From assembly GCA_008330645.1 (NCBI GenBank), contig VLTN01000002.1, positions 434,001 through 498,000 on the forward strand: 64,000 nucleotides of DNA. Direction: 5' to 3'. The DNA is from Cafeteria roenbergensis (taxonomy: Eukaryota; Sar; Bigyra; Bicosoecida; Cafeteriaceae). The notes under the pieces are model-generated. The model did no database searches. It was not told the DNA's origin and saw only the letters and a list, made by a program, of their open reading frames with translations. Positions 35,735 through 42,654 of the stretch are shown here, piece by piece (positions within the stretch are counted from its first letter, which is position 1; every line of letters starts with the position of its first letter). The position numbers and the translations under genes are program-made.

Positions 35735-36211
35735 TTATAATACTTCATTTTTATTAAGTGCTGCTTGGTGCTTTTTTGTTTTTATATGATTGGATTTATT
35801 TGAAGTGGTAAAATTGCCTCCGCACACCTCACAAATATTTTTTTGGTTTAATTTTTCACTGTTTGCTTGATACCATTCTTTTTTATATTCTTTCTCATAT
35901 TCTTTTTTTTCCTCTGTTGTTCGTATGGGGATGTTTTTATTAATGCATTCATAATTATATATGTAATGCCGCTCCCGTTCTAAAAAGTTTAATTCTGTTG
36001 CTTCTTCCATTAGTTCAATTTTAACATTTTCAGGAGTTGCTGCTCGTTCAAATATTATTCGTGATGTCGTACATCTACAACCTTTAATTAGCCATTGTTT
36101 ATAATGTGATTTATGTTCGATCAATCTTTGGCGTAATGGGTATTTAGTGCTGCCGTAATAGACATCGTCGTGATCGGTTGAAAATAGCTTATAAATTTTT
36201 ATACCTTCCAT
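35735..36211 (-). CDS. GIY-YIG endonuclease with C-terminal zinc finger
   Basis: 158 residues. The N-terminal domain has the GIY-YIG pattern: IYKLFSTDHDDVYYGSTK, then the Arg/His-containing RQRLIEHKSHYKQW and a later Glu in LNFLERERHYI. The C-terminus carries a C2H2-type finger, CEVCGGNFTTSNKSNHIKTK followed by His, which probably helps DNA binding. Such stand-alone nucleases occur in mavirus and other virophages; roles proposed include homing-like nicking or recombination. Starts at 36211 after two TAGA/TCTA cores. Confidence 0.83.
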   Translation of the reverse strand: MEGIKIYKLFSTDHDDVYYGSTKYPLRQRLIEHKSHYKQWLIKGCRCTTSRIIFERAATPENVKIELMEEATELNFLERERHYIYNYECINKNIPIRTTEEKKEYEKEYKKEWYQANSEKLNQKNICEVCGGNFTTSNKSNHIKTKKHQAALNKNEVL

Positions 36212-36215
36212 ATAA

Positions 36216-36224
36216 TAGACTAGA
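36216..36224 (-). promoter_or_regulatory. Double TCTA promoter core, GIY-YIG gene
   Basis: TCTA cores on the minus strand at 36216-36219 and 36221-36224, 4-12 bp upstream of ATG 36211. Confidence 0.55.
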
Positions 36225-36242
36225 GATTATTTATTTAAGTAT

Positions 36243-36274
36243 ATTAAATTAATAATTCCTAGATGAAATTTAAT
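36243..36274. terminator. Weak AT hairpin at the end of the HPQLK paralogue B gene
   Basis: 8-bp arms ATTAAATT and AATTTAAT around a 16-nt loop, overlapping the stop of the gene ending at 36270. Confidence 0.35.
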
Positions 36275-36554
36275 TTTTAGGCTGTTTTTTAGCCTGTTTT
36301 TTAGCCTCCTGTTTTTCCTTAAGTTTTGCTTTTAGCTCTTCAATCTTTACCTTAATCTTTTCTATTTCCTCCTCTGCTGTAGGTTTTGCCCTTTTTGGTC
36401 TTTCGGGCTTAAGTTGTGGATGAAGCTTTTTAAGATGTTTCGTGATTTCCTTAAGGATTTCAAGAGAGGAATCGGGTGCGGTTTCAAATATGTTTAAAAA
36501 AGATTGAGTTCTTAATTTAATTTGTACGGTGTGATTTGTGTTATCTTCGGGCAT
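36270..36554 (-). CDS. Small HPQLK protein (paralogue B)
   Basis: 94 residues. The central LEILKEITKHLKKLHPQLK aligns with the 73-residue protein at 33881-34102. The C-terminus is a long Lys/Glu coiled coil (EEIEKIKVKIEELKAKLKEK) ending in an alternating KQ tail. Function unknown. A TCTAGA palindrome 7 bp upstream of the ATG fits the promoter class seen elsewhere. Confidence 0.6.
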   Translation of the reverse strand: MPEDNTNHTVQIKLRTQSFLNIFETAPDSSLEILKEITKHLKKLHPQLKPERPKRAKPTAEEEIEKIKVKIEELKAKLKEKQEAKKQAKKQPKN

Positions 36555-36560
36555 ATATAA

Positions 36561-36566
36561 TCTAGA
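36561..36566 (-). promoter_or_regulatory. TCTAGA promoter core, HPQLK paralogue B
   Basis: Palindromic TCTAGA 7 bp upstream of ATG 36554, AT-only surroundings. Confidence 0.5.
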
Positions 36567-36573
36567 ATTTTAT

Positions 36574-36605
36574 TTTTAAATAAACCATTTTTGATTTATT
36601 TAAAA
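36574..36605. terminator. AT hairpin at the small zinc-finger gene end
   Basis: 11-bp arms TTTTAAATAAA and TTTATTTAAAA with a 10-nt loop just downstream (minus sense) of the stop at 36609. Confidence 0.55.
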
Positions 36606-36608
36606 TAA

Positions 36609-36947
36609 TTATTCATTTTTTAAATTTTCTAATTCATCTTCCGCCTCTTTTAATTGTCTATTTAATGTTGCTTTAGATCTGGGGTGATCTGATTGTTCTA
36701 GATAATTTTTTAATTTTTCTATCTTCTGCTCAATCTTTTTAATAGTATATTCCTTTTTAAATACAGGGTCGGTTTTTAGTCTATGTTTCAAGCCCGTACA
36801 ATGCTTTTTAAATCCTAAAAAATCCACCTTACAATCGCAGTGCTCACAGTATGTTTTACCTTTTTCCACCCTCATTTTATGCCAATACATCCTATTATAT
36901 TCGGGGGTGTTATTAACTCTTTTTTTGGGTTGTGAATCTTTATTCAT
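36609..36947 (-). CDS. Small C2H2 zinc-finger protein with coiled coil
   Basis: 112 residues. A finger CEHCDCKVDFLGFKKHCTGL plus KH lies at ~34-56, similar in form to the finger at the end of the GIY-YIG protein. The rest is a Lys/Glu coiled coil (IKKIEQKIEKLKNYLEQ). Likely nucleic-acid binding. It lies between paralogue B and the polymerase gene, all on the minus strand. Confidence 0.65.
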   Translation of the reverse strand: MNKDSQPKKRVNNTPEYNRMYWHKMRVEKGKTYCEHCDCKVDFLGFKKHCTGLKHRLKTDPVFKKEYTIKKIEQKIEKLKNYLEQSDHPRSKATLNRQLKEAEDELENLKNE

Positions 36948-36958
36948 ATATAATAATA

Positions 36959-36962
36959 TAGA
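36959..36962 (-). promoter_or_regulatory. TCTA promoter core, small zinc-finger gene
   Basis: TCTA on the minus strand 12 bp upstream of ATG 36947 in TAATAATATAGA context. Confidence 0.55.
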
Positions 36963-36993
36963 TTTTTTATTTAAGTAAATTTAAACTAGAGTT

Positions 36994-38841
36994 TTAAATA
37001 TATTTCTTAATGTTTTTATTTATAATTTCTACATCGCCTTTTTTATCAAGTCTAACCCCGCCAAATTCATCGCTTAAAGTTAAATCTAATTCTTTAGAGC
37101 TTATCCATCCGTCAGTATGTACATACTTAATATATTTTTTATGTGGCTGGATGATCTGGTTTAGTTTGTATCTTCCTTTTGCTGTTAAAAAAACACTAAA
37201 CCGGCCGCCTATATCATTCGCGTAAGCTTTAAAAGTGTCGGTTTTTTCTACTTGAATAACATCACTATATTCTAATTTCCTTAACTTATCCTTAAGGTTT
37301 AGCTCTAAAGGTTCGTTTAAAGTATCAGTATATAATAATTTAAATTTTCTTCTAGATATGGCACCCCATAAACAATTCATCGCCATTTTTGCCACTTTGC
37401 ACCCTTTTTTTGATATATCATAAAGCTTTTTATAATCTTTTCCCAGTCTTGATAATTGAATCCGTTTTCCTTCATACTGCATAAGGTTCCACCCATCATT
37501 TTTTATTAATTTAATTTCTGCTTTCATTGTTTCCCTTATTGCGTTTAAATCGTAATGAGTATATAAATTATAGCGGTTAGCTTTAAATAATTTATTTTTG
37601 GTTATAATTTGACACTTGTAAATTCCATATTTTAAAATGTCGGGTAATTCTTCAATTGTTTTAAAGGTTGGTTTTGAAACTGGTACACTTAAGGTCAGTT
37701 GTAAATGCGGGTAAAACCTGTTAATATCATAATCATAAGCATTTTTATAGGTTCCCGGTTTGGCATATCTAACACCTCCACCCATGGCCTTATTTAAAAT
37801 TAATGCTTCTTCTTGTTCTATTGGTTCAGGTTCTGCACCTTTAAAATTTTGTAAAAATATATCTTCGGCTAATTGTATAATATTATAGAATTTAAAGGGG
37901 TTATATTTTCCATTAGATAATTCTTTTAATAAATTAAAATCTGTTTTTTTCATGTTGTAAAACTCTTTAATATCTTCATCATCTGGACATTTAATTTTTA
38001 ATCCTTCTAAGGTTGTATACTTTGATTTATCTACATAAGTAAAAGTCGCACCATCCCATGCTCTTATTTTATTTTCATGATTTTGAAAAATTAATAATTT
38101 CTTTTCGGGTTCGTTATGGTAATGGCGGCAGTTTCCCTCGATCTGTTTTTGAAGTCTGGTACGTTTTTCTGTCAATGAGTAATGACCATCTTTTAGGGTA
38201 ATTCTTATAGTTTCGGTATATTGCATACTGGATTCTCTAACATATGCTCCGCTTAAAATTATATTCGCTTTTATTTTTTCTTCTAATTGATCTAATAATT
38301 CATAAGGTACCTTATCATTCTTTTTTAATTTTAAAAATTTCTTCATGTTTTGGGCTTGTTTCCATGGCACACGGTCTCCCATTGAATCCTGTAGACAATG
38401 ATAAAGACAATTATTATATTTTCCATCACACCCCCCCGCATTTTGTGGTTTATCAACATAGAACACGGCAAACCCTGTGATCACATCTTGTACCCTATGT
38501 TTTGTGTCGGGGTAATCATCAAAGAAACTATAAGTGTCGCCGTATAAGTTTCCATCTTGTTTAAGCTCAAAAAATCCGTGAGATATTGAAAAGCTCAGCT
38601 TATCGTCATATGTGAAACTTATTTGAAGAAGTTTATCTTGGTATTTGTCTTCCATTTTAAGTAGGTCATTTAATATTTCTATTGTGGTATTATGGTCTTC
38701 AGCTTGTTCCTCATCTAAAATTTTATAATAATGAGCTTTTACTGGTTTCCCGTCCAGTTTTAGTTGTTTCTTCTCATCTTTTGGTGTTATATCTTGTATA
38801 GATAAGTTCCCAGCATAGGATTTTAATTCTTCATAGTTCAT
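36994..38841 (-). CDS. Protein-primed family B DNA polymerase (pPolB)
   Basis: 615 residues, the size of the mavirus polymerase. Palm motifs appear in order: motif A YDYDINRFYPHL (Asp then YP), motif B KMAMNCLWGAISRR near residue 490, and motif C YVHTDGWI near residue 575. The N-terminal part carries the less conserved exonuclease/TPR-type region with a Cys-rich stretch (NAGGCDGKYNNCLYHCLQD). It would replicate the linear element from a terminal protein at its inverted-repeat ends. Its leader (38842-38900) shares words with the helicase and FNIP leaders rather than being a plain TCTA type, suggesting joint, probably early, expression. Confidence 0.85.
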   Translation of the reverse strand: MNYEELKSYAGNLSIQDITPKDEKKQLKLDGKPVKAHYYKILDEEQAEDHNTTIEILNDLLKMEDKYQDKLLQISFTYDDKLSFSISHGFFELKQDGNLYGDTYSFFDDYPDTKHRVQDVITGFAVFYVDKPQNAGGCDGKYNNCLYHCLQDSMGDRVPWKQAQNMKKFLKLKKNDKVPYELLDQLEEKIKANIILSGAYVRESSMQYTETIRITLKDGHYSLTEKRTRLQKQIEGNCRHYHNEPEKKLLIFQNHENKIRAWDGATFTYVDKSKYTTLEGLKIKCPDDEDIKEFYNMKKTDFNLLKELSNGKYNPFKFYNIIQLAEDIFLQNFKGAEPEPIEQEEALILNKAMGGGVRYAKPGTYKNAYDYDINRFYPHLQLTLSVPVSKPTFKTIEELPDILKYGIYKCQIITKNKLFKANRYNLYTHYDLNAIRETMKAEIKLIKNDGWNLMQYEGKRIQLSRLGKDYKKLYDISKKGCKVAKMAMNCLWGAISRRKFKLLYTDTLNEPLELNLKDKLRKLEYSDVIQVEKTDTFKAYANDIGGRFSVFLTAKGRYKLNQIIQPHKKYIKYVHTDGWISSKELDLTLSDEFGGVRLDKKGDVEIINKNIKKYI

Positions 38842-38900
38842 TATATATACTATAGTAAATAATTTTCCTTTAACCCATAATTTATTTTTGTCCTAGAGAT
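38842..38900 (-). promoter_or_regulatory. Early-like leader/promoter, polymerase gene
   Basis: On the minus strand reads TCTCTAGGACAAAA, then ATGGGTTAAAGGAAAA, then ACTATAGTATATATAATG: the same ordered words as in the TIR leaders of FNIP gene 1 and the helicase. Confidence 0.6.
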
Positions 38901-38935
38901 TATTTTAAAATTTATAAAATATTTATATATTAAAT

Positions 38936-38939
38936 TCTA
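38936..38939 (+). promoter_or_regulatory. TCTA promoter core, integrase gene
   Basis: TCTA in AATTCTATTATATATTAT, 11 bp upstream of ATG 38951. Confidence 0.55.
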
Positions 38940-38950
38940 TTATATATTAT

Positions 38951-40030
38951 ATGAGCAATAATTTTTGGTTAAAACTAGCACAGGACTTAGGATTTGATAA
39001 AGAAGAAAAAATTTTAAAAATTTCTAAAGACCCTAATAAAGATTCATCACCTAATCGCGTTCATGTTCCAGTTTTAAAACTAAATGTACAACAACAGGCG
39101 GATGTCCTATATTTGCCAGCAGATAAAAACGGCTTTAAGTATGTTTTAGTAGTGGCTGATTATAACAGAAAAATAGGAGCTTATCCATTAAAAACATTAA
39201 ACGGGGAAGAAATAGTCAAAGCATTTAAAGAAATTTATAAAAATGATGGTTTAACACCTCCCGCGATTATTCAATTTGATAACGGACCAGAGTTTAAAAA
39301 TAAAAATGTGGTTGATTATTTCAAGTCCAAAAATTCATCTATTAAATATACTAAACCATATAGAAGCCGTCAAAATGGACTGGTAGAGAATATTAATTTT
39401 ATAATTGGAAAATTAGTAGGTGTTTATCAAAATAAAGGAATGTTAAAAAATAAGCAATTTAAATGGGTTGATTTACTGCCCGACATTGTTAAAGTTTATA
39501 ACAAATCACAAGAAAATGTTAAACCTCCTGACAAGATGGAGTACCCTAAATGTAAGGGTGATGCTTGTGAATTATTAAAAGTAGATGATAAGGTACGAAT
39601 TCCTTTAGAGCATCCCGTCCATCCTAAAACGGGGGAACCTTACCCTACTAAAAAGTTTAGAAGTAATGATATAAGATATGACCCGAAAGTTTATGAAATT
39701 GAAAACGTAATTTTAAAACCTAATACTCCCCCTTTATATATGGTTAATCAAAAAGACAGAGTGGCATATACTAAAAAACAAATAGAACCATTAAACAATG
39801 AGGTTGAAAGTGAGAGTGAGGATGAGGAAGAAGAACTACCAGATGGAGTTTATAAAATTGAAAAGTTTTTAAATAAACGAAAAAAAAAAAGAAAGGTACA
39901 GTTTTTAGTAAAATATCAAGGTTTTGAAGAGGAATATGACCAGCTTTGGCAGGATAGAACATTTTTAATTAGTGAGTTGGGCACGGATCAATTTAAAGAA
40001 TTAGAAAGAGATTTTAATAAAATAAATTAG
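38951..40030 (+). CDS. Retroviral-type (rve) integrase with C-terminal chromodomain
   Basis: 359 residues. The DDE core is visible: first Asp in QQADVLYLP or VVADYN, second in IIQFDNGPEFK, Glu in SRQNGLVENIN. Residues ~300-345 form a chromodomain (YKIEKFLNKRKKKRKVQF, then FLVKYQGFEEEYDQLW), typical of chromatin-targeted integrases of Polintons, mavirus and some LTR elements. An acidic linker (ESESEDEEEELPDG) joins the two. It inserts the linear element into host DNA with a short target duplication, matching the 5-bp repeat at the borders. It lies next to the polymerase gene, head to head, and faces the helicase gene tail to tail. Confidence 0.92.
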   Translation: MSNNFWLKLAQDLGFDKEEKILKISKDPNKDSSPNRVHVPVLKLNVQQQADVLYLPADKNGFKYVLVVADYNRKIGAYPLKTLNGEEIVKAFKEIYKNDGLTPPAIIQFDNGPEFKNKNVVDYFKSKNSSIKYTKPYRSRQNGLVENINFIIGKLVGVYQNKGMLKNKQFKWVDLLPDIVKVYNKSQENVKPPDKMEYPKCKGDACELLKVDDKVRIPLEHPVHPKTGEPYPTKKFRSNDIRYDPKVYEIENVILKPNTPPLYMVNQKDRVAYTKKQIEPLNNEVESESEDEEEELPDGVYKIEKFLNKRKKKRKVQFLVKYQGFEEEYDQLWQDRTFLISELGTDQFKELERDFNKIN

Positions 40031-40034
40031 TAAA

Positions 40035-40063
40035 TTTAATTATATTGTTTGAATATAATTAAA
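40035..40063. terminator. AT hairpin between integrase and helicase stops
   Basis: 12-bp perfect arms TTTAATTATATT and AATATAATTAAA with a 5-nt loop, between two convergent stops. Confidence 0.6.
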
Positions 40064-40076
40064 GTTAGTTAATAAT

Positions 40077-42032
40077 TTAAAATGAAATACCTATTTTTGC
40101 GGTTTTGGCTTTTATTGTTGTGGGTTTTTTGGTTTCTTTGGTTTCTTTGGTTTCTTTTTTGGCTCTTGGTTTTCTTGTTTTTTTTTCTTTTAATTCAGGA
40201 TTGATTATTTTAGAAGCTTGAACAGTGGTTGATGTTATGTTTTTATTTTCTTTTTCTTCTTTGGCAGGTACAGCTGCGGCTATCATTGATATTTTTTTAG
40301 TTTTTACTGGTTTATTTTTTGGTACTTGTTTGACTTTTGGCGGTTCTTCTTCATCATCACTGTCGCTTTCAATTTCTTCGGGTTCTACTGGTGCTTTTTG
40401 TTCTACTTCCTTTTTAATTTCTTGAGTTATGGATAATTTATTTAATTGATGTTGTTCAAGTAGTTTTTTAAGCTTTTCAATTTCTTCGGCTTGTTGTTTG
40501 ATTATCTTTTCGCAGTCGGCTATGCTTCTTTTATGGTCGTCTGGGTCATCATCAATAAAGTCGGGTTCATCTATTTTTTCTTTTGGTTTGTAATCTATAA
40601 AGCATCCATAACCATTATATCCTGGGCACTTAAGCTTTCTATTATAATTAAAGCCTTTGTCTTTTAGTTCGCTTAAAACTTGAGACCGTCCGATGTTCTT
40701 TTTTGTAGGATATTCCAAACGTACATTTTCTATAATATAATCAATATGTACCTTAGCCCCTTTTTCTTCTATTAAATATTTTTCTATGAAATGGGCCCAT
40801 TCATCATTTGCATCTACAATATCATCCGTCACACTTGTAAAGCATTCTGGAATGGTTGGTACATTTTCTTTTACAAGTTGAGAAGAAAGAATATAAAACA
40901 TAGCATTTTTTTGTTCATCTGTAAAATTTTCTTCGGCATTAAAAAGTTTCTCATCTTTTAAATATACCGTATCATTATTTACTCGTGTTTTATCATCTGT
41001 AAACTCGTTTTTATATTCATAGCCTTTTAATCTTCTTTCTATTCCTGAATCGGTTTTAAAGTTTATCATATGATTTGAAACAAAAATTAAGGTACCTTGA
41101 GTTCTAGTTTTAAAGGTACCATCTTGATAAAGTTTATTAGTTTGTATTTTTCCATCTACTACACTTTTAATTAAATCGGTATTTAATGATCGGGTGTCTA
41201 TCTCATTTAAAAAATAATATCTTGTGTAGTTGTTAAAGCTGTTTAGTGATTTATCTTTATTGTTGTTGTGGTTTGAGAAAGTATCATTTTTTAAGCATTG
41301 AAAATAAACATCACTGACAGCAGCATTTATGAAATTATAAAGGGTTGATTTCCCGCGGGCTCCTTGACCGTAATTTACTAAAAACTCTTGCTTAGCACAT
41401 ACTCGCCCAGAAAGCATACCCCCTAGCATATGGAGACAATATTCGCGGGCCTCTTTTTCCCTGAAGAGTTGGTCAATTTTGGAGTTTAACCAGTTGGTAG
41501 TCTCTTCTTTTGGGTTAATAAAATCCCTCTTTATATATTGATTAATAAAGCATGGTTTAGTTCGCTCTTCAAGTGTATTATTTAGTAAATTAAATCTTCC
41601 GTTTTGGAAATGGATTCCGTCTGGGTCATCGTTAAATGTTATATCATATGTTAAGTTGCTTCTTATGCTTGAAATGTTCCGTTTTATAAAAGTATTATTT
41701 AAAATCATTTTGAAGGCTTTTAATAATTGGTCAGGTGTTTTATTTGGGTTTCCTTCTATAAGCTTTAGTTTTAAGGTTTGTAGTTCCGTATTTGTTAATT
41801 TTCCAAAGCTTTGAGATAAATATTTAGTAATAGCCCCTGTTAAAGTATCATCAGATGATTTAGTTAGCGGATCATAAACATTTGTCTCGTTGAGCTTGTA
41901 TAATTTACCCTCTACAATAATTAATTCCATTTTTAAAGCGTTTGAGATGATGGTACCTATTCTATCAGAGTCGGCGGCATCTTCGTGTATGGTGAGCATA
42001 TCTTTTAAAGACATTAAATTTTTAAAGTTCAT
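40077..42032 (-). CDS. Primase-helicase (D5-like / superfamily 3 helicase)
   Basis: 651 residues. Walker A NYGQGARGKSTLYNFI lies near residue 220, Walker B in RYYFLNEID, and the SF3 motif C GTLIFVSNHM follows. A D5-N-type region precedes the ATPase. The C-terminal ~150 residues are low-complexity Glu/Lys/Pro with an ETKETKETK run. Residues 1-24 are coded in the inner inverted repeat and are shared with FNIP protein 2. Expected to unwind DNA for the element's own polymerase. The leader at 42033-42090 is the TIR copy of the early-like promoter. Confidence 0.87.
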   Translation of the reverse strand: MNFKNLMSLKDMLTIHEDAADSDRIGTIISNALKMELIIVEGKLYKLNETNVYDPLTKSSDDTLTGAITKYLSQSFGKLTNTELQTLKLKLIEGNPNKTPDQLLKAFKMILNNTFIKRNISSIRSNLTYDITFNDDPDGIHFQNGRFNLLNNTLEERTKPCFINQYIKRDFINPKEETTNWLNSKIDQLFREKEAREYCLHMLGGMLSGRVCAKQEFLVNYGQGARGKSTLYNFINAAVSDVYFQCLKNDTFSNHNNNKDKSLNSFNNYTRYYFLNEIDTRSLNTDLIKSVVDGKIQTNKLYQDGTFKTRTQGTLIFVSNHMINFKTDSGIERRLKGYEYKNEFTDDKTRVNNDTVYLKDEKLFNAEENFTDEQKNAMFYILSSQLVKENVPTIPECFTSVTDDIVDANDEWAHFIEKYLIEEKGAKVHIDYIIENVRLEYPTKKNIGRSQVLSELKDKGFNYNRKLKCPGYNGYGCFIDYKPKEKIDEPDFIDDDPDDHKRSIADCEKIIKQQAEEIEKLKKLLEQHQLNKLSITQEIKKEVEQKAPVEPEEIESDSDDEEEPPKVKQVPKNKPVKTKKISMIAAAVPAKEEKENKNITSTTVQASKIINPELKEKKTRKPRAKKETKETKETKKPTTIKAKTAKIGISF

Positions 42033-42050
42033 TATATAATACTATAGTTT
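41963..42050 (-). repeat. Inner continuation of the inverted repeat (right copy)
   Basis: Inverted match to 23421-23504, spanning the helicase start and its first ~23 codons. On this side it is continuous with the outer TIR; on the left it is separated from the outer TIR by FNIP gene 1. Confidence 0.85.
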
Positions 42051-42090
42051 TTTTTTCTTTAACCCATTTTTTAATTTTATCCTAGAGATT
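42033..42090 (-). promoter_or_regulatory. Early-like leader/promoter, helicase gene (in TIR)
   Basis: Minus-strand words TCTCTAGGATAAAA, AATGGGTTAAAGAAAA and ACTATAGTATTATATAATG, as at the left TIR and the polymerase gene. Confidence 0.6.
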
Positions 42091-42649
42091 TAATTAAAAT
42101 TTGTAATTATTGTGGTAAGATTTGTGGAGCCATAACTTTAAGAACCGTACAGTGTTGAAAAAGGATAAATTAAAACTGAAGCTTTAATTTTTATTATCGC
42201 TTCGCACTCTCACATGATGGAGACCAGGGTGGGGACAGGACGGACAGGACAGGACACCCCTAAAAACTTTTTCTATATTATATATAAATTAAATTATATT
42301 ATATTTTTTAGTGTCCCCAGTGTCCTTTTGTCTATAGGGGGTATAAAATATTAGATGGTTTAAAATTTGACGGGGATTTTTAGAAGGAAACCATCACAAA
42401 ATTAATTTATTTTTTCAATATATGATTTTATGGGGTGGGGACACCTAAAATTTATGGTGTCTTGGGGTGTCCTCGGTGTCGTCATGGGTCAATATATAAA
42501 GGGGAATCATAAAAGGGGAGGCTGTGGTGGATAACCCGTTTGATGGATGACCCGTTAGATAAAAGCCCCTAGGTGTGTCCGTAAGGGGATATAACCGCCG
42601 TCGGCGGTTATTGAAGAAATGGAAATTCATTTCCATTCTTCGGGGGGGG
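42033..42649 (-). repeat. Right terminal inverted repeat
   Basis: 617 bp, the reverse complement of 22069-22689 with few differences; ends ...CATTCTTCGGGGGGGG. It contains no convincing gene. Confidence 0.93.
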
Positions 42650-42654
42650 GCCGC
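42650..42654. repeat. Target-site duplication, right copy (GCCGC)
   Basis: GCCGC follows the G8 end of the right TIR and equals 22064-22068. Both copies lie in the HECT reading frame. Confidence 0.75.

Larger units (their letters stand above)
22069..42649. mobile_element. Endogenous mavirus-like element (EMALE; virophage, Polinton-related), ~20.6 kb
   Basis: AT-rich block with sharp borders inside GC-rich host coding sequence, bounded by ~620-bp terminal inverted repeats and a 5-bp target duplication. Parts recognised: rve integrase with chromodomain, protein-primed DNA polymerase B, primase-helicase, packaging ATPase, adenovirus-type protease, penton, major capsid protein, GIY-YIG nuclease, FNIP-repeat genes, S74-chaperone fibre, lipase, and several unknowns. 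This is the mavirus gene set, known to integrate in Cafeteria genomes and to be activated by the giant virus CroV. It looks whole, with at most about one possible break. Nearly identical TIRs argue for a young insertion or ongoing gene conversion. No retrotransposon of another family is inserted in it. Confidence 0.92.

Noticed and set aside
42575-42649. HECT frame extended into the right TIR as a new native start
   Set aside because: The frame is open there, but the codon at 42575 is GTG, not ATG. The first in-frame ATG is 42743 in host sequence.
22069-42649. A nested retrotransposon (Ngaro type) as reported in some such elements
   Set aside because: No reverse transcriptase, tyrosine recombinase or split repeats were found; all larger open frames have other assignments.
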